NCBI GenBank assembly: GCA_054601695.1
Contig: BAAHQB010000134.1
Span: forward strand, 186,001 to 250,000
DNA: 64,000 nt
Direction: 5' to 3'
Origin: Amorphochlora amoebiformis
Lineage: Eukaryota; Cercozoa; Chlorarachniophyceae
Part shown: positions 14,028 to 59,329 of the stretch, piece by piece
Position numbering within the stretch: position 1 is the stretch's first letter
Layout: each line of letters opens with the position of its first letter
The notes under the pieces: generated by a model
Databases searched by the model: none
Told to the model about the DNA's origin: nothing
The model's input: the letters and a program-made list of their open reading frames with translations, nothing else
Made by a program: the position numbers and the translations under genes

Positions 14028-14087
<60 letters not shown>

Positions 14088-14216
14088 TCTATTACGTCGG
14101 GTAATAGGCGGAATTCGGCGGGTGTTATCTGACGGCTATAGTTGTTTTGCCTGATTTACAAATGTTTATTTATTATTATACATTAAACGTAATAAATATG
14201 TATATATGTATGTATG

Positions 14217-14257
<41 letters not shown>

Positions 14258-14361
14258 GGTAATGGATACATAGTTGAGTGTAACACATTACATGAATTGC
14301 ATTTCTCGTATGTTATATGTAAGCACAGAGATAATATACATGTATATATATGATTATATAT

Positions 14362-14405
<44 letters not shown>

Positions 14406-14569
14406 ATATATATACACATATATATGTATATATATACAGACATATCTTGTATAACAATATTACCTGTTGAAATTATCACAACCCAATTCTACCACCTTAT
14501 CGCTAATCTCCTGCAGTTTCAACCTATATACAATTTTGGTAAAAAAATATATCATGTATACAGACAGAT

Positions 14570-14600
<31 letters not shown>

Positions 14601-14744
14601 CACACACATATATATATATATATAACGTATATATATTTGTATATATATAATATTATATATATATATAACGTATATATATATATAATATTATATATATATA
14701 TATATGTACATATGTATGTGCACACATACACACACACACACACA

Positions 14745-14779
<35 letters not shown>

Positions 14780-15106
14780 TATTTATGATGCATAATGTAT
14801 ATACCATTTTTGTAAGCGTGGATCCCCGGAATCCTTGAGAATAGAACCCCAGAATCTGTAATTACATATATATATATACATATACATATATATATGTACA
14901 TATTATAGATTACGTACATATACATAGATATAATATTGATTACGTATATAATTAAACATACATAACATACATGACATATACGATATCATACTTTTTATGT
15001 CTAAAAATATATAATCACATATGTATATATGTATATATACATACATATGTATATACATATATATATATGTATATATATATATGGGTATACATGTATATAT
15101 ATATAT

Positions 15107-15137
<31 letters not shown>

Positions 15138-15270
15138 TACATATACATACGTTGTATATTATACATACACACAAAAAAATGTTGTATACAAATATACACA
15201 TACAACATATATGCCTATATATATATGTATTATTAAGAATATACATATGTAAAAATATATATATATATAT

Positions 15271-15313
<43 letters not shown>

Positions 15314-15316
15314 TAT

Positions 15317-15356
<40 letters not shown>

Positions 15357-15965
15357 CATACATATATTTTTATACTAGCCCATATGTATATTTTACTTTA
15401 TATTTTCCTAAAATATTCGGATGCCTTATGTATACATTGATATAATATAATCTAATGCAATGTAACGTAACATAATTTCATGTAATGTCATATACATACA
15501 TACTATATACATATATATATACATATGTATATATATATACATATACACCAATACATTTGTACACACACATGTACATATACGTCAGATATCCAGCAAGATG
15601 TATTTACACATGTATGATGTATGTATATACCTAACGGGAGACTTTTTAACAAGGCCAATAATAATCGACGGCAGTCCTGACTGAGAATCCGTTTCGAGCT
15701 CCCATGTTGTCTAGATTATATATTTATATATGATATATATGTATATGTGTATGTAAACGGTAGTCTTGACTGAGAATCTGTATCCAGCTCTCATGTTATC
15801 TACAAAATAAGCATATTCTATAAATATATGTATATAGGCGAGTGTGCACGAATACGTGTAATTTATGTCATTTCTATATACATAGGTTTGTATTTATATG
15901 TATATTTATATATGTGTTCATATTTTACAATCATAATAATAATATAATAACAATAATAATAATAA

Positions 15966-16018
<53 letters not shown>

Positions 16019-16094
16019 AGTACAGAGATACATCAAGTTCAGCGGTCGTGAAAAATTAATATAAAACAAAGCACGATTAAGTATATTAAAACAA

Positions 16095-16159
<65 letters not shown>

Positions 16160-16245
16160 TATGTACACATATATATATATATATATATATATTGTGTTTA
16201 AAATGGTAAACCTCATCGAGTTCAACCAGGGGTGCATATATATAT

Positions 16246-16280
<35 letters not shown>

Positions 16281-16380
16281 TGCTAAAAATATACATACAT
16301 ATATATTTACCTCATCAAGTTCAACGGGGGTGAAGAGAGTCCCGTTGAGTACCATCTGCCCGAATACCTAAACATAGAAG

Positions 16381-16414
<34 letters not shown>

Positions 16415-16465
16415 TTATATATATATATATATATATATTATATAAATACATATTACCTGTGATAT

Positions 16466-16502
<37 letters not shown>

Positions 16503-16589
16503 CGTGCATGAATATAAACACACACGCAGACACACAAACACATTTATATATATATATATATATGTAATATATATATATATATATATGTG

Positions 16590-16665
<76 letters not shown>

Positions 16666-17173
16666 CATATACGTTTGTATATGGAGAGAGAAAAAAATCG
16701 CAAGACATCGAGAGGGAGGGAGAAAATCCTGAGTGTTGGAGAGGGAGCGAGAGAGAACGCTCTTAAGAGACCGCAATCTTAGCTTGAGTTGTACTATCCA
16801 TTACCTTGACGATTATCTTTCCAGAGAGCTCAATCTTAAGGTCAACATCCCGTGATCTCACTCGAGAAAGGGTGGATAGGAGAATCTGGATTAGGAAATA
16901 ATATATATACATATATATAAATTGATATATATATTATATATTATACTTTGTATGTACAATATATATATATATATATGTATGTATATATACATATATTTAG
17001 AGAGAGAGAAAATAGGAGAGCAGAGAGAGGGATTTGGACAGTTTTAGGACTCTTTTCAGTTTGTTTTTGCCTTAATGCGGACTTCAGGGCCCTGCTGCGT
17101 GAAGCTCTCCTGGCCCATAATAACCTAAGCGTATTTAGATACTTTATTGGATGTGCGCATATATATGTATATA

Positions 17174-17215
<42 letters not shown>

Positions 17216-17543
17216 AATATATATATATATATATATATATTAATTATATATTTTTACTTATGTTATATATCGGAATAAACATATGTGTATGTTACAGCAA
17301 ACCTCATCTTTCTCCTGTATTGGATGCTTCTTGGGGGTGACCCCTACCAGTAGATCCTCCTCAACATTTGCCTTCTGATACATGTGTATAGATACTATTA
17401 TTATTAGATAAAAGATATACTTACACACACATATATATACACACACATATATATATATATATATATATGTTTGTGTGTGTGTGTGTGTGCACACATGCAT
17501 ACACACATATTATACACACACATACACATATATATATATATAT

Positions 17544-17599
<56 letters not shown>

Positions 17600-17674
17600 T
17601 ATGTATACAAAGATGTATTTTAATATATTCCTACATGTACACATACACATTTTCATCTACATATATATGTATAA

Positions 17675-17755
<81 letters not shown>

Positions 17756-17878
17756 CATATATGTACACATACAAGTACAAACCGTGCGAGAAGGCCCAGC
17801 CATCTCCCGCTGTTGGATAGCTTTACGATGAGCATTGACCATACGCTTCTTGGTATCCATGACTCTGAGGTTAGCCAT
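11133..17878 (-). CDS. CS/NudC-like domain protein, multi-exon
   Basis: Exons on the minus strand in transcript order: 17878-17783, 17374-17303, 17124-17071, 16885-16805, 16367-16311, 15710-15631, 14523-14464, 14150-14096, 13974-13915, 13069-13004, ~12739-12614, 12175-12131, 11572-11531, 11174-11133 (TAG). Phases agree across the first ten junctions; the start of the 12739 exon and the last exon are weaker. The start is [12 protein letters not shown]. Residues ~60-145 resemble a p23/NudC CS beta-sandwich: EVRIKI, then [29 protein letters not shown] and TTWELE, which match the NudC pattern of (K)GRDV..., DGEL..PV and STW.LE. A helical, charged C-terminal region follows. Such proteins act as HSP90/dynein co-chaperones. 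One intron is GC-AG (after 17071). Confidence 0.62.
12859..12950 (-). repeat. CT-rich tract on the sense strand
   Basis: GA-rich on the plus strand, therefore pyrimidine-rich in the minus-strand CS-domain transcript. It lies in the intron between exons 13069-13004 and ~12739-12614. Confidence 0.8.
13329..13462. repeat. Direct repeat of a 40-bp segment
   Basis: 13329-13368 and 13423-13462 both read GCACAAATATGTAGC(A/C)CAACATG and onward, with few differences, separated by TATAT. They lie in the CS-domain gene intron. Confidence 0.88.
13556..13890. repeat. Degenerate telomere-like repeat block
   Basis: Many GATTAGG/GGTTAGG units (plus strand) lie between CS-domain exons 13974-13915 and 13069-13004. 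The block contains TTATTCAGCATGCCTTA at about 13805-13821, a motif found again beside other telomere-like tracts at ~37308 and ~39186. Confidence 0.8.
15666..15805 (-). repeat. Duplicated exon 5' part in CS-domain gene
   Basis: The first ~45 nt of exon 15710-15631 and its acceptor region recur at 15755-15805 in the upstream intron, with about 80 percent identity by eye. Shared cores include CTGAGAATC and GCTC(C/T)CATGTT. Confidence 0.85.
16030..16340 (-). repeat. Three copies of an exon end in CS-domain gene
   Basis: The end of exon 16367-16311 with its donor (GTTGAACTTGATGAG|GTAAAT in sense) recurs downstream in the same intron at 16205-16235 (GTTGAACTCGATGAG|GTTTAC) and at 16030-16055 (GCTGAACTTGATGTA). 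The first copy retains a usable-looking donor, the second does not. Confidence 0.88.
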
Positions 17879-18712
17879 ACGGTTAGGGGTGGAACCTGTG
17901 CTCCGGGATATACTTCAGTGCTTTAGCTAGCTTTTCCAATCAAAGATGACAACCGTATCCCTATCCCTAACCCTAACCCATCTCCAACCCTTACGCTAAC
18001 CCTGTCCAATCCCGACCCTATCCCTAGCCCTAATCCTAATCAACCCTGATCCAAGTTTTCCGAACGTCATATTCAACATAACCACCGAACGAAGTATGCC
18101 CCTTATGTATACCCTACTAACCACTCAGGTTTTAATTTCCTTTAACCCCAAAGGCAACTAAAGACACGAATAGCAGATCCCACGCTGTAACAGATTAACG
18201 ATATTCCTTTTCCCCTCCAAACCCCTTCCCGACTCGCCTGTGCCGTCGGGCGGTCCGCTGGAGGATTTTGAAAGGCTGAAATATTAGAGAAACAGGGCGG
18301 ACCACCAGGGCAGTAGCCGCGCCCTGGAATGCAGCTACTATTCCTCCCCCCAGATGGCGATTTGAAAAGGGAATATTAGGTGGAAAGGCTTGATACGAAG
18401 GGGGGAGAATGGTGATTGCGGTGGCCAGGAGTACCTGGGAGTATGAACAGGGTCAAATTCTAGGCCTCTAGATTGGTTTTCCTCTATTGTTTTCAGAAAT
18501 CGATAGAACACTAAAACAGACTTGATTAAGCAGTTTGTATCCCGGAAAATGAAAATAAACAAACGCGGGAAACCGTACCAAAGGTGCCATTGCTCGCCAC
18601 GGCCGAGCCATTGTGAGGGCCGATCTTTTAAATCGAACTTTTCGGCTCGAAACCGTCGTTTCTTTAATTTATCGGCGCAATTGTTTACTCACCACTTCGG
18701 TCTCACGCACCT
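17879..18712. promoter_or_regulatory. Divergent intergenic region, CS-domain gene and SR gene
   Basis: These ~830 bp separate two outward-facing start codons. They contain degenerate CCCTAA repeats at 17955-18035 and then ordinary mixed sequence without TA runs. No TATA box or specific factor site is claimed; the promoter role is inferred from gene orientation only. Confidence 0.45.
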
Positions 18713-19852
18713 ATGAGCCGTGACTACGCCCCCCCAGGATGCAAGGTTTACATCGGAGGCCTCGATCGAAACACCACCAAGGCCGATGTCGAGCACTTCT
18801 TTCGCGATTTTGGAAAAATTAGCTCGATTTGGGTTGCTCGCAACCCTCCAGGTTAGGTTCAAAACTCTTCTTGCTTATTCTTTCTGAGAATAGAATTCGC
18901 CTTCAGGATTCGGATTTGTCACTTTCGAAGATCCGTACGATGCCAAGGATGCGTGCAAAGAACTTGACCGCGCTGACTTGAACGGAAACAGGGTAACCGT
19001 CGAAGTTTCCCATGGCCGCGGCCGTGGGGGAGGTGGAGGACGTGGTGGCGGCGGTGGCTTCGGTAGAGGTTATGGAAGGTGAGAACACAACATATTCAGG
19101 AGGCTGAAATTCCTTCGCTTCAGTCACACCACTGCTACTGCTACTACTGCTGCTACTGCGAGCGTCCTTTCGACCCCTCATCGCTTGCAACTACACTTCT
19201 TTTGCACCGCTGCATCATCTTCACCGTCTCGTCCTCACCACCCATGATGCACCTGTCGACCTCTCATCTCATTCTACAACACCTCTATCTGCCCTACTAC
19301 ATCTACATCTGCACCGTCTCGCACCTGCGTTACGTTGGAACCACGCACCTCCTGATACTTTTATTCGAATCCTTCAGCCGCTCTAGAAGCCGAAGCCGAG
19401 ACCGCAGGGACCGCCGGAGGCGTGATAGAAGCTACGATCGTGATCGGCGCCGAAGCGACGATCGTGGCCGCCGCCGTGACGATGATGACTACGACAGGTG
19501 AATACCCCAACATTCGAATTAATTAATTGCTGAGTTAGAGCATAATTCCAAGGAGGCGCCGCCGCCGCGATGATGATGAAGAGGATCGCGACCGCGACAG
19601 GCGCAGGCGTCGTGATGATGACGAGGACGAAAAGTATATTTTAAGCAGAAAACATGGAAACTATAAACTCACATATTGACGTTATCCTCTAGGAGTCGTG
19701 ACGTAGACGACAGGAAAGACGATGATCGTGACGATCGTGACCGAGAGGAGGACAAGCGAGACCGTGAATATCGTGATGACCGAGACGATGACAAGCCCGA
19801 TGACCGCGAGGACCGTGACGACCGGGAAGAACCTCGCGATGATAGGGAGTAG
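18713..19852 (+). CDS. SR splicing factor, RRM + RS domain (SRSF3/7-like)
   Basis: Five exons: 18713-18851, 18907-19078, 19378-19497, 19553-19633, 19693-19852 (TAG), all in phase. ATG 18713 gives MSRDYAPPG followed by one RRM (residues ~10-82) with RNP2 KVYIGGL and RNP1 GFGFVTFE. The segment [19 protein letters not shown] is close to the SRSF3/SRSF7/RSZ family signature. A Gly-rich hinge (~90-105) leads to [10 protein letters not shown] and then a long Arg/Asp/Glu-rich tail instead of a pure RS tail. No zinc knuckle is present. Role by family: a nuclear pre-mRNA splicing regulator that binds exonic enhancers and recruits U1/U2AF. Introns are short (55-299 nt) and free of TA runs, unlike all neighbours. 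Confidence 0.93.
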
Positions 19853-20040
19853 AGAAGGTGTACCTGAGATTTTTCTCGCTAATGGGGCCGATCTGGATGT
19901 GTGTGAGTATTTTCCTGCCCTGTATAATCACAGTGCCGTATGCTGTAATGTAAGTTTGATAGCCCGTGAACTCAGAATTTTAAGAACTGCAGTATCAGCT
20001 ATAGCTTGTCTCATGCCATGCATACTCATGATATGCAACG

Positions 20041-20071
<31 letters not shown>

Positions 20072-20324
20072 TAGATATTATATATATATATATATATATA
20101 TATCTAGATATATCTAATATATATATATATATATATATAATATATCTAGTATATATATATATGTTTTGTGTGGGTTACAAATTAAATGTATATCTAGTAT
20201 GTATACACACACACACATACATATATATCTATATATATGTGTATGTGTGTACATATATATCTAGATATATATGTGTATGTGTATATATATATATGTGTGT
20301 GTGTGTGTGTGCGTTAATATGTGG

Positions 20325-20779
20325 ATATACACTGTCTAGACTGTATACCAACAGAACACAGATGTTCACACTAGCTATAGACTAGCTAAACTACTACAAA
20401 ACCTAGAACAATTACCATGACTAGATACTAGAAGTTCTATAGATACTCTAGGTACTAGATGTGGTCTAGGATCCTGTAATCGAATTCAATTGACATGATT
20501 GTCAGGACTCAGGATACGATCTGGCTAGACGATCTAATTAGAAATTACGAGTAGCAAGATTTAGTAATTTTTATATCTTAGAGTCACTGAGTGTACATTC
20601 GACTGATATACACTCAGTATTTGATCAACGCGGTAACTACTAGTAGAGTAAATCATCAGTTAATATGTAAGTCAATTTTTTTTCCTTAATTGCTGCTCAG
20701 AATATCTAGAATAATTACTCTAGTTGTCATGATAATAAATTACCGTTAGCTTTAGTTTAGCTAGTTAAGTAGCCCGAGC

Positions 20780-20785
<6 letters not shown>
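20325..20785. other. CTAG-rich island between convergent genes
   Basis: Between the SR gene 3' end (+) and the minus-strand gene ending at 20780. CTAG recurs roughly every 30 nt by eye (ACTAGCTATAGACTAG, GACTAGATACTAG, CTAGGTACTAG). The TA/TG microsatellites at 20041-20320 precede it. Confidence 0.75.
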
Positions 20786-24539
<3,754 letters not shown>

Positions 24540-24595
24540 CTGGATGTGTATATATACACATATGTATGTGTATATATTGTAAATATATTTTATAG

Positions 24596-24667
<72 letters not shown>

Positions 24668-24739
24668 TTTACTTGCGCTATGTATATGTATTTTCCTGTG
24701 TGATATCCCGTAATATTTACATACGTACGTATATTTATG

Positions 24740-24786
<47 letters not shown>

Positions 24787-24861
24787 AATATATATTTCAA
24801 ACGACGTACATATACAATATTTTATATACATGTATATATATTTATATATATATATATATGC

Positions 24862-24933
<72 letters not shown>

Positions 24934-24954
24934 CAGGAAAACACATCAGACTGT

Positions 24955-25110
24955 AGCGTTAGCGTTTGGATTAGGGTAAGGGTTAAGGTCAGTGTTGTAT
25001 TACGATTAGGGAAGGGTTAGCTAGGGTTAGAGTTAGGTTTAGAGTTAGGGTTATAAAAGGGCTAGAGTTAGGGTTAGGGTTAGAGTTAGGGTAAGAGTTA
25101 GAGTTAGGGC
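24955..25110. repeat. Telomere-like GGGTTA tract
   Basis: A run of GTTAGGGTTAGGG, GAGTTAGG and related units on the plus strand. It lies between exon 26088-26004 and exon 24539-24488, either in an intron or in the spacer separating two genes. Confidence 0.88.
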
Positions 25111-25274
25111 TATGGAGGTTTACCGAAACTCGTTTGAGACTTCAAATACTAAGCAGGAAGGAGTGGATCTGGTATTTTTTATTTATATACAAATGTCTGT
25201 ATCAACATATATGTATGTATATGTACGTATATGTATATATATATATATATTATATATATATATATATTTATGAC

Positions 25275-25343
<69 letters not shown>

Positions 25344-25489
25344 TATGTCAGATCTATGTACCGTATTTTCTTGGTTTTTTTATAACCTTCCTCCCCCTGT
25401 TTTTTTTTTTCTCTCTCTCTCCTCAATTTCTTTCCCTACATGTATATACGTATAGATATTCTTGTATATGTGTATACATATACATATAT

Positions 25490-25539
<50 letters not shown>

Positions 25540-25651
25540 TATATGTGTGATGCATAGATATAGGTTTATATTTGTAAATGTTACATGTAAAGGAATTGTC
25601 CTAAACATGGTACATACATGTATATACAAAATGTATTGCGCACATGTAGAT

Positions 25652-25713
<62 letters not shown>

Positions 25714-25734
25714 GTATATATTTATATGTATATA

Positions 25735-25770
25735 CACTTACAATCTATTCTCTAACTTGCAAGACTAAAC

Positions 25771-25827
<57 letters not shown>

Positions 25828-25872
25828 TTATATATTTATGTATATATATATATATTATATGTATGCACATAT

Positions 25873-25905
<33 letters not shown>

Positions 25906-25915
25906 TGCACATATC

Positions 25916-25974
<59 letters not shown>

Positions 25975-26003
25975 AATATATATACCGATAGATTGATACT
26001 TAC

Positions 26004-26020
<17 letters not shown>
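25735..26020 (-). repeat. Duplicated exon end with GTAAGT donor
   Basis: The end of exon 26088-26004 (sense AAGTTGGGAAATAAATT|GTAAGT) has a diverged copy at 25735-25765 (sense AAGTTAGAGAATAGATT|GTAAGT) downstream in the presumed intron. The donor hexamer is conserved in the copy. Confidence 0.85.
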
Positions 26021-39681
<13,661 letters not shown>

Positions 39682-39699
39682 CGTCCTGACAGGAATATG

Positions 39700-39791
<92 letters not shown>

Positions 39792-39811
39792 TACACACAC
39801 ATGTACATATG

Positions 39812-39844
<33 letters not shown>

Positions 39845-39925
39845 ATATGAGTGCATATAGATATAAACGAGTATAGATCCATTTACGTATGTACATATAT
39901 GTGTATGTATATATATACATTACAT

Positions 39926-39961
<36 letters not shown>

Positions 39962-40074
39962 TTGATATTATTGTCATACGTAAATACAATACAGATGTAT
40001 CATATATTATACGAAGTGACAGAAAGAAAATTCTATACGGCATAAGGAGAAAGAAGAGCGAAAGGCACATAGAA

Positions 40075-40135
40075 CTCAACCCTAACCTTAACTCAACCCT
40101 AACCTCCCTAACCCTATCCAAACTCAAGCCCCAAC

Positions 40136-40150
<15 letters not shown>
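40075..40150. repeat. Telomere-like CCCTAA tract
   Basis: Degenerate CAACCCTAACC units on plus near the 3' end of the 44604-40136 gene. In sense it is G-rich and begins right after the donor-like end of exon 40184-40136. A second short tract is at 40343-40368, after exon 40399-40373. Confidence 0.85.
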
Positions 40151-44604
<4,454 letters not shown>

Positions 44605-44851
44605 TCTGGTGCCGAAAATACATCTCTATAACGAATTAGACTGCTTCTTTGAGCATAGGAGGGTGTGGGAAGCTGCTTCCTAAGCGAGTCTTGACCCCAT
44701 GCTTTTGACCTCTAAAAAGACAAGGAAGAGGCACGGCACTGTCGAGATATTATTAGAGGTTAGTCAAATTACTCCTTCATTTCGCCTAAGAAAAATCGCC
44801 TGAAAACACCAACGCGCTATCCGTTGCGCTCACACAGAATCCCACGCACCA
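44605..44851. promoter_or_regulatory. Divergent promoter region
   Basis: About 250 bp between the starts of the unrecognised minus gene (44604) and the esterase gene (44852), mixed composition, no TA run. Role inferred from orientation only. Confidence 0.45.
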
Positions 44852-55786
<10,935 letters not shown>

Positions 55787-55908
55787 TCCAAACGTGAAGC
55801 CTGGCATACATATATATTTAGAAAAATGTCTAATATTATTGTAATATATATATATATATATATATATTATACATATATATACATATATACACATATATAT
55901 ATATATAC

Positions 55909-55943
<35 letters not shown>

Positions 55944-56099
55944 AACATATATGTGTATGTATATATTGATAATATACAGGTATACATATATACATACATA
56001 TATATATATATATTATAATATAAAACACTAACCCTAAAAAGTAGTTACACAAACCCGAGCAGTAGTCAGTAGCTAGACAACCTGAATTTTGCAACAAAA
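55787..56099. other. Esterase 3' flank
   Basis: Downstream of the stop: TA runs at 55841-56015, then mixed sequence. No polyadenylation signal is called with confidence. Confidence 0.6.
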
Positions 56100-57330
56100 A
56101 ATTTGACCATATCAATTCTAATGTATACTCTAATACTGGATCTATACTCTATCTAGTCTATTCTGCGGCAGTATTAGGAGAACCTTGGATTTTTAACTAG
56201 TTAAAATTCATCACTAAGTCTAGTATATCTACTAGCAGACTGAAAGTGTAAAACTGTTAGTTAACCCTATATCCAATGTGAGCAGACTATCGTGAAAACA
56301 TTGAAAGACGAGTCTGGGGATGTTAACGATAAGGATACTGCGTGAAGTCGGAGGTGTGAATGGTAAGATTTCTGTACAATTAAAAACTTTACATATACAA
56401 AAATTATGTTAAGGATATTACATATATATGTGTATTTGCACACTCAATGTGATTAATGAGTGGTATATCTTTTCTCTTCGGCATAGGTCTAGTGGGTGCG
56501 CGGGCGATACTATTTGGACCGTACGTATAGGCACACATATGGACGTCGTGTACACGTCGATACGTGCATGCTGGATGTATTTAAAACATCGATCCGAGAT
56601 GGCAGCAATGTTAGCCTTGACACTCTAGACTCTGCGTGCGGCCAAATCTATAGAAATCTGGCAAATAGAGAATAGCTGCTATAGACATGCGATAGAATTC
56701 AAATACTATCAAACGTTTTTTACGGCTGTGTACGCTAGGTGTCTAGAATCTGGAGAATGCATCATCTAAGACATAGCAAGCTTCCACGCCCATCAAGGAA
56801 ATCTTTACTAGTATGTTCTGATTGAGCGTATGGGTACAATCTACTGTATCTACTCAGATCGATCAGGCTAACAGGCCAGTGACTACTCACTATTTTAGCT
56901 ACTCTCTAGAATAGTACTAGAGCGAGCTAAGACTGAGTCTAGAGTCCGTCGTGCAACATGTAGTACCCTAGCTAGCTAGATGTACTGTACTACAATTACT
57001 AGTACCATGGTGTATCTAGGTATCATAGTATTGACTATCTAGACTATTGATTCATAAGATATATATATATATATGCTGGATGTGCGAAATTGCTTGATAT
57101 GGTTGTTGCTGGATTCGTTATTTAGTTACCTAGAACATGAGTCTAGATTTACGTACTATCTAGAATATCTCGTAGTACATAAAACATCTACACATGCACC
57201 TAGCTACACATATACTAGCTAGACTAGATATATACAATATATAATATAACTCTAGTAACTAGATAATATTATACTAGTATATATCATAGTATATGTACTA
57301 TAGACTATGTAGACTATAGTAGAGTAGACA
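56100..57330. other. CTAG-rich island between convergent genes
   Basis: About 1.2 kb between the esterase (+) and POC1 (-) 3' ends. CTAG occurs dozens of times by eye (ACCCTAGCTAGCTAG, ACTAGCTAGACTAG, CTAGTAACTAG), with many TCTAGA, ACTAGT and TATAC variants. TA runs are almost absent except at 57060. One open frame (56428-56628) has no family resemblance or splice support. Confidence 0.8.
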
Positions 57331-57670
57331 CGGACTATAAGACTGATTATAATGGCCTAATTTTACCATTTTAACAAGGCAATAAGGCCTAATAATTAAA
57401 GGCACTGATTCTCTATCAGCGCTACGGTCACCAGAGTAAGTATCATACGGTTTACATTATAATTAACAATGAAATGCATCTCCACACACGCGCGCAAGAT
57501 GTTACGAAGTTGCACCAGTGAATTCACAATCACGGCATGTTACGACTAATGGGCATGCTAGGCATGTGCTGGTCTAGTGGATATGCTTGCACTAGTTGCA
57601 TTCGATGCCAAGCAACTAACTAGATTAACTGGGGTGCAACTAGTCCAAAGCTCGAAGACTAGGAGTCCAT

Positions 57671-57926
57671 TCATAACATTTTCGCCCGATGAATCCCTGC
57701 ATTTAGAGAGAAAACTAAAAAATTGCTCATGGGGCGGCTAATCTTCTGTGAGACTTACCATCTTCCAAAATGTTTAACCGTTCCTCCTGAAGCGTCAGCC
57801 GTTTGTCGAAACCCTGTTTGTATGTTTATATGTTATGTATGATATATATATATATATATATATAATATATATATATAGTATTATATATATAATATTATAT
57901 ATATATATATATAATGTATATATATA

Positions 57927-57965
<39 letters not shown>

Positions 57966-57990
57966 ATGTATATATATATATATATATAAA

Positions 57991-58023
<33 letters not shown>

Positions 58024-58025
58024 TG

Positions 58026-58076
<51 letters not shown>

Positions 58077-58201
58077 CACACATATATATATATGTGTCAA
58101 GGACCGCAAATACTTATATATACATGTCAGTGCATACTCTCACGGTTCGTAAATACACGGAGGGAGAGCGATCTAATATGTGTAAAAATATATATACATA
58201 C

Positions 58202-58242
<41 letters not shown>

Positions 58243-59049
58243 TATATAATACACACACATATATATATATATATACTAGCTTTGCTCGTACATGTACACT
58301 TGTTGATAAGACGTTTGGGACAATGAGCGTATACGTATACATGCATACACAGGGGTGTTTCCAAATCAATAAGATGGACATCGAAACAGAGAGAGTCACC
58401 TGAAGTGTTTGCCGGATAATTTCCAGCTGTGAGACGATGTTTTCCAGAGTATTCGACAGCTGCTCAGGAATTTGAGTAACAGAATCAGCCGGAGGCACTG
58501 CGAGGAATTTGCTCTCAGCTGGCGTGCTCTGCGAAATATAGTCATCTTCAGCTTGTAGGGAATTTTGGGTTATTGCAGGCAGTAGACCTCCGTGCGAGTG
58601 CTTGTCGTAGCCTCGGTTGTCTTGTATTCGACATCGGCTACTCTGATCGGTTTCGGAGTCGGTGCGAACACTGTTGGCTTAGGTGGATGTCTGAATGTCG
58701 TTCGTTTAGGTGGCCTGGGAATAGTAAACCATTACCTCTGCTCTCGCTGTTTCTGCTGCATAAGGGAAGGGGCTGATTACTTTGATTCTAGTCTGGAATG
58801 CGTGTGCTTGGCAGGCTTCCTTCTAATCGTCTTGGTTTCCCTAAACTTTCTCTCGACGACCTTCCTTTCTCTCGAGGTCGAAGTCTTGCCCATTCTTTTT
58901 GTGTTTGTTACCCCTATGGAGAGAGGTGTCAGGACATAATGAAACACTTTTAGAAGTACAATATCTATATATATATATATATATATGAAGGTTTAGCATT
59001 TGTGCATAATATTAGATAAATATTATACGCGTATACATATATAACGTAA

Positions 59050-59083
<34 letters not shown>

Positions 59084-59099
59084 TATATACATATAATAT

Positions 59100-59135
<36 letters not shown>

Positions 59136-59141
59136 GTCTTT

Positions 59142-59173
<32 letters not shown>

Positions 59174-59211
59174 ATATATGCTATACAATTATAGACTTGT
59201 GTAGTACATAC

Positions 59212-59258
<47 letters not shown>

Positions 59259-59298
59259 AAATATATATATATATATATATATATAAATTATATATGTG

Positions 59299-59329
<31 letters not shown>

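Noticed and set aside
18338-18562. 74-codon minus-strand frame in the divergent spacer
   Set aside because: No recognised motif and no splice neighbours; likely chance.
44800-44850. tRNA-like D-arm GCGCAACGGATAGCGC on minus
   Set aside because: No matching acceptor stem, anticodon arm or TTCGA T-loop follows; at best a fragment.
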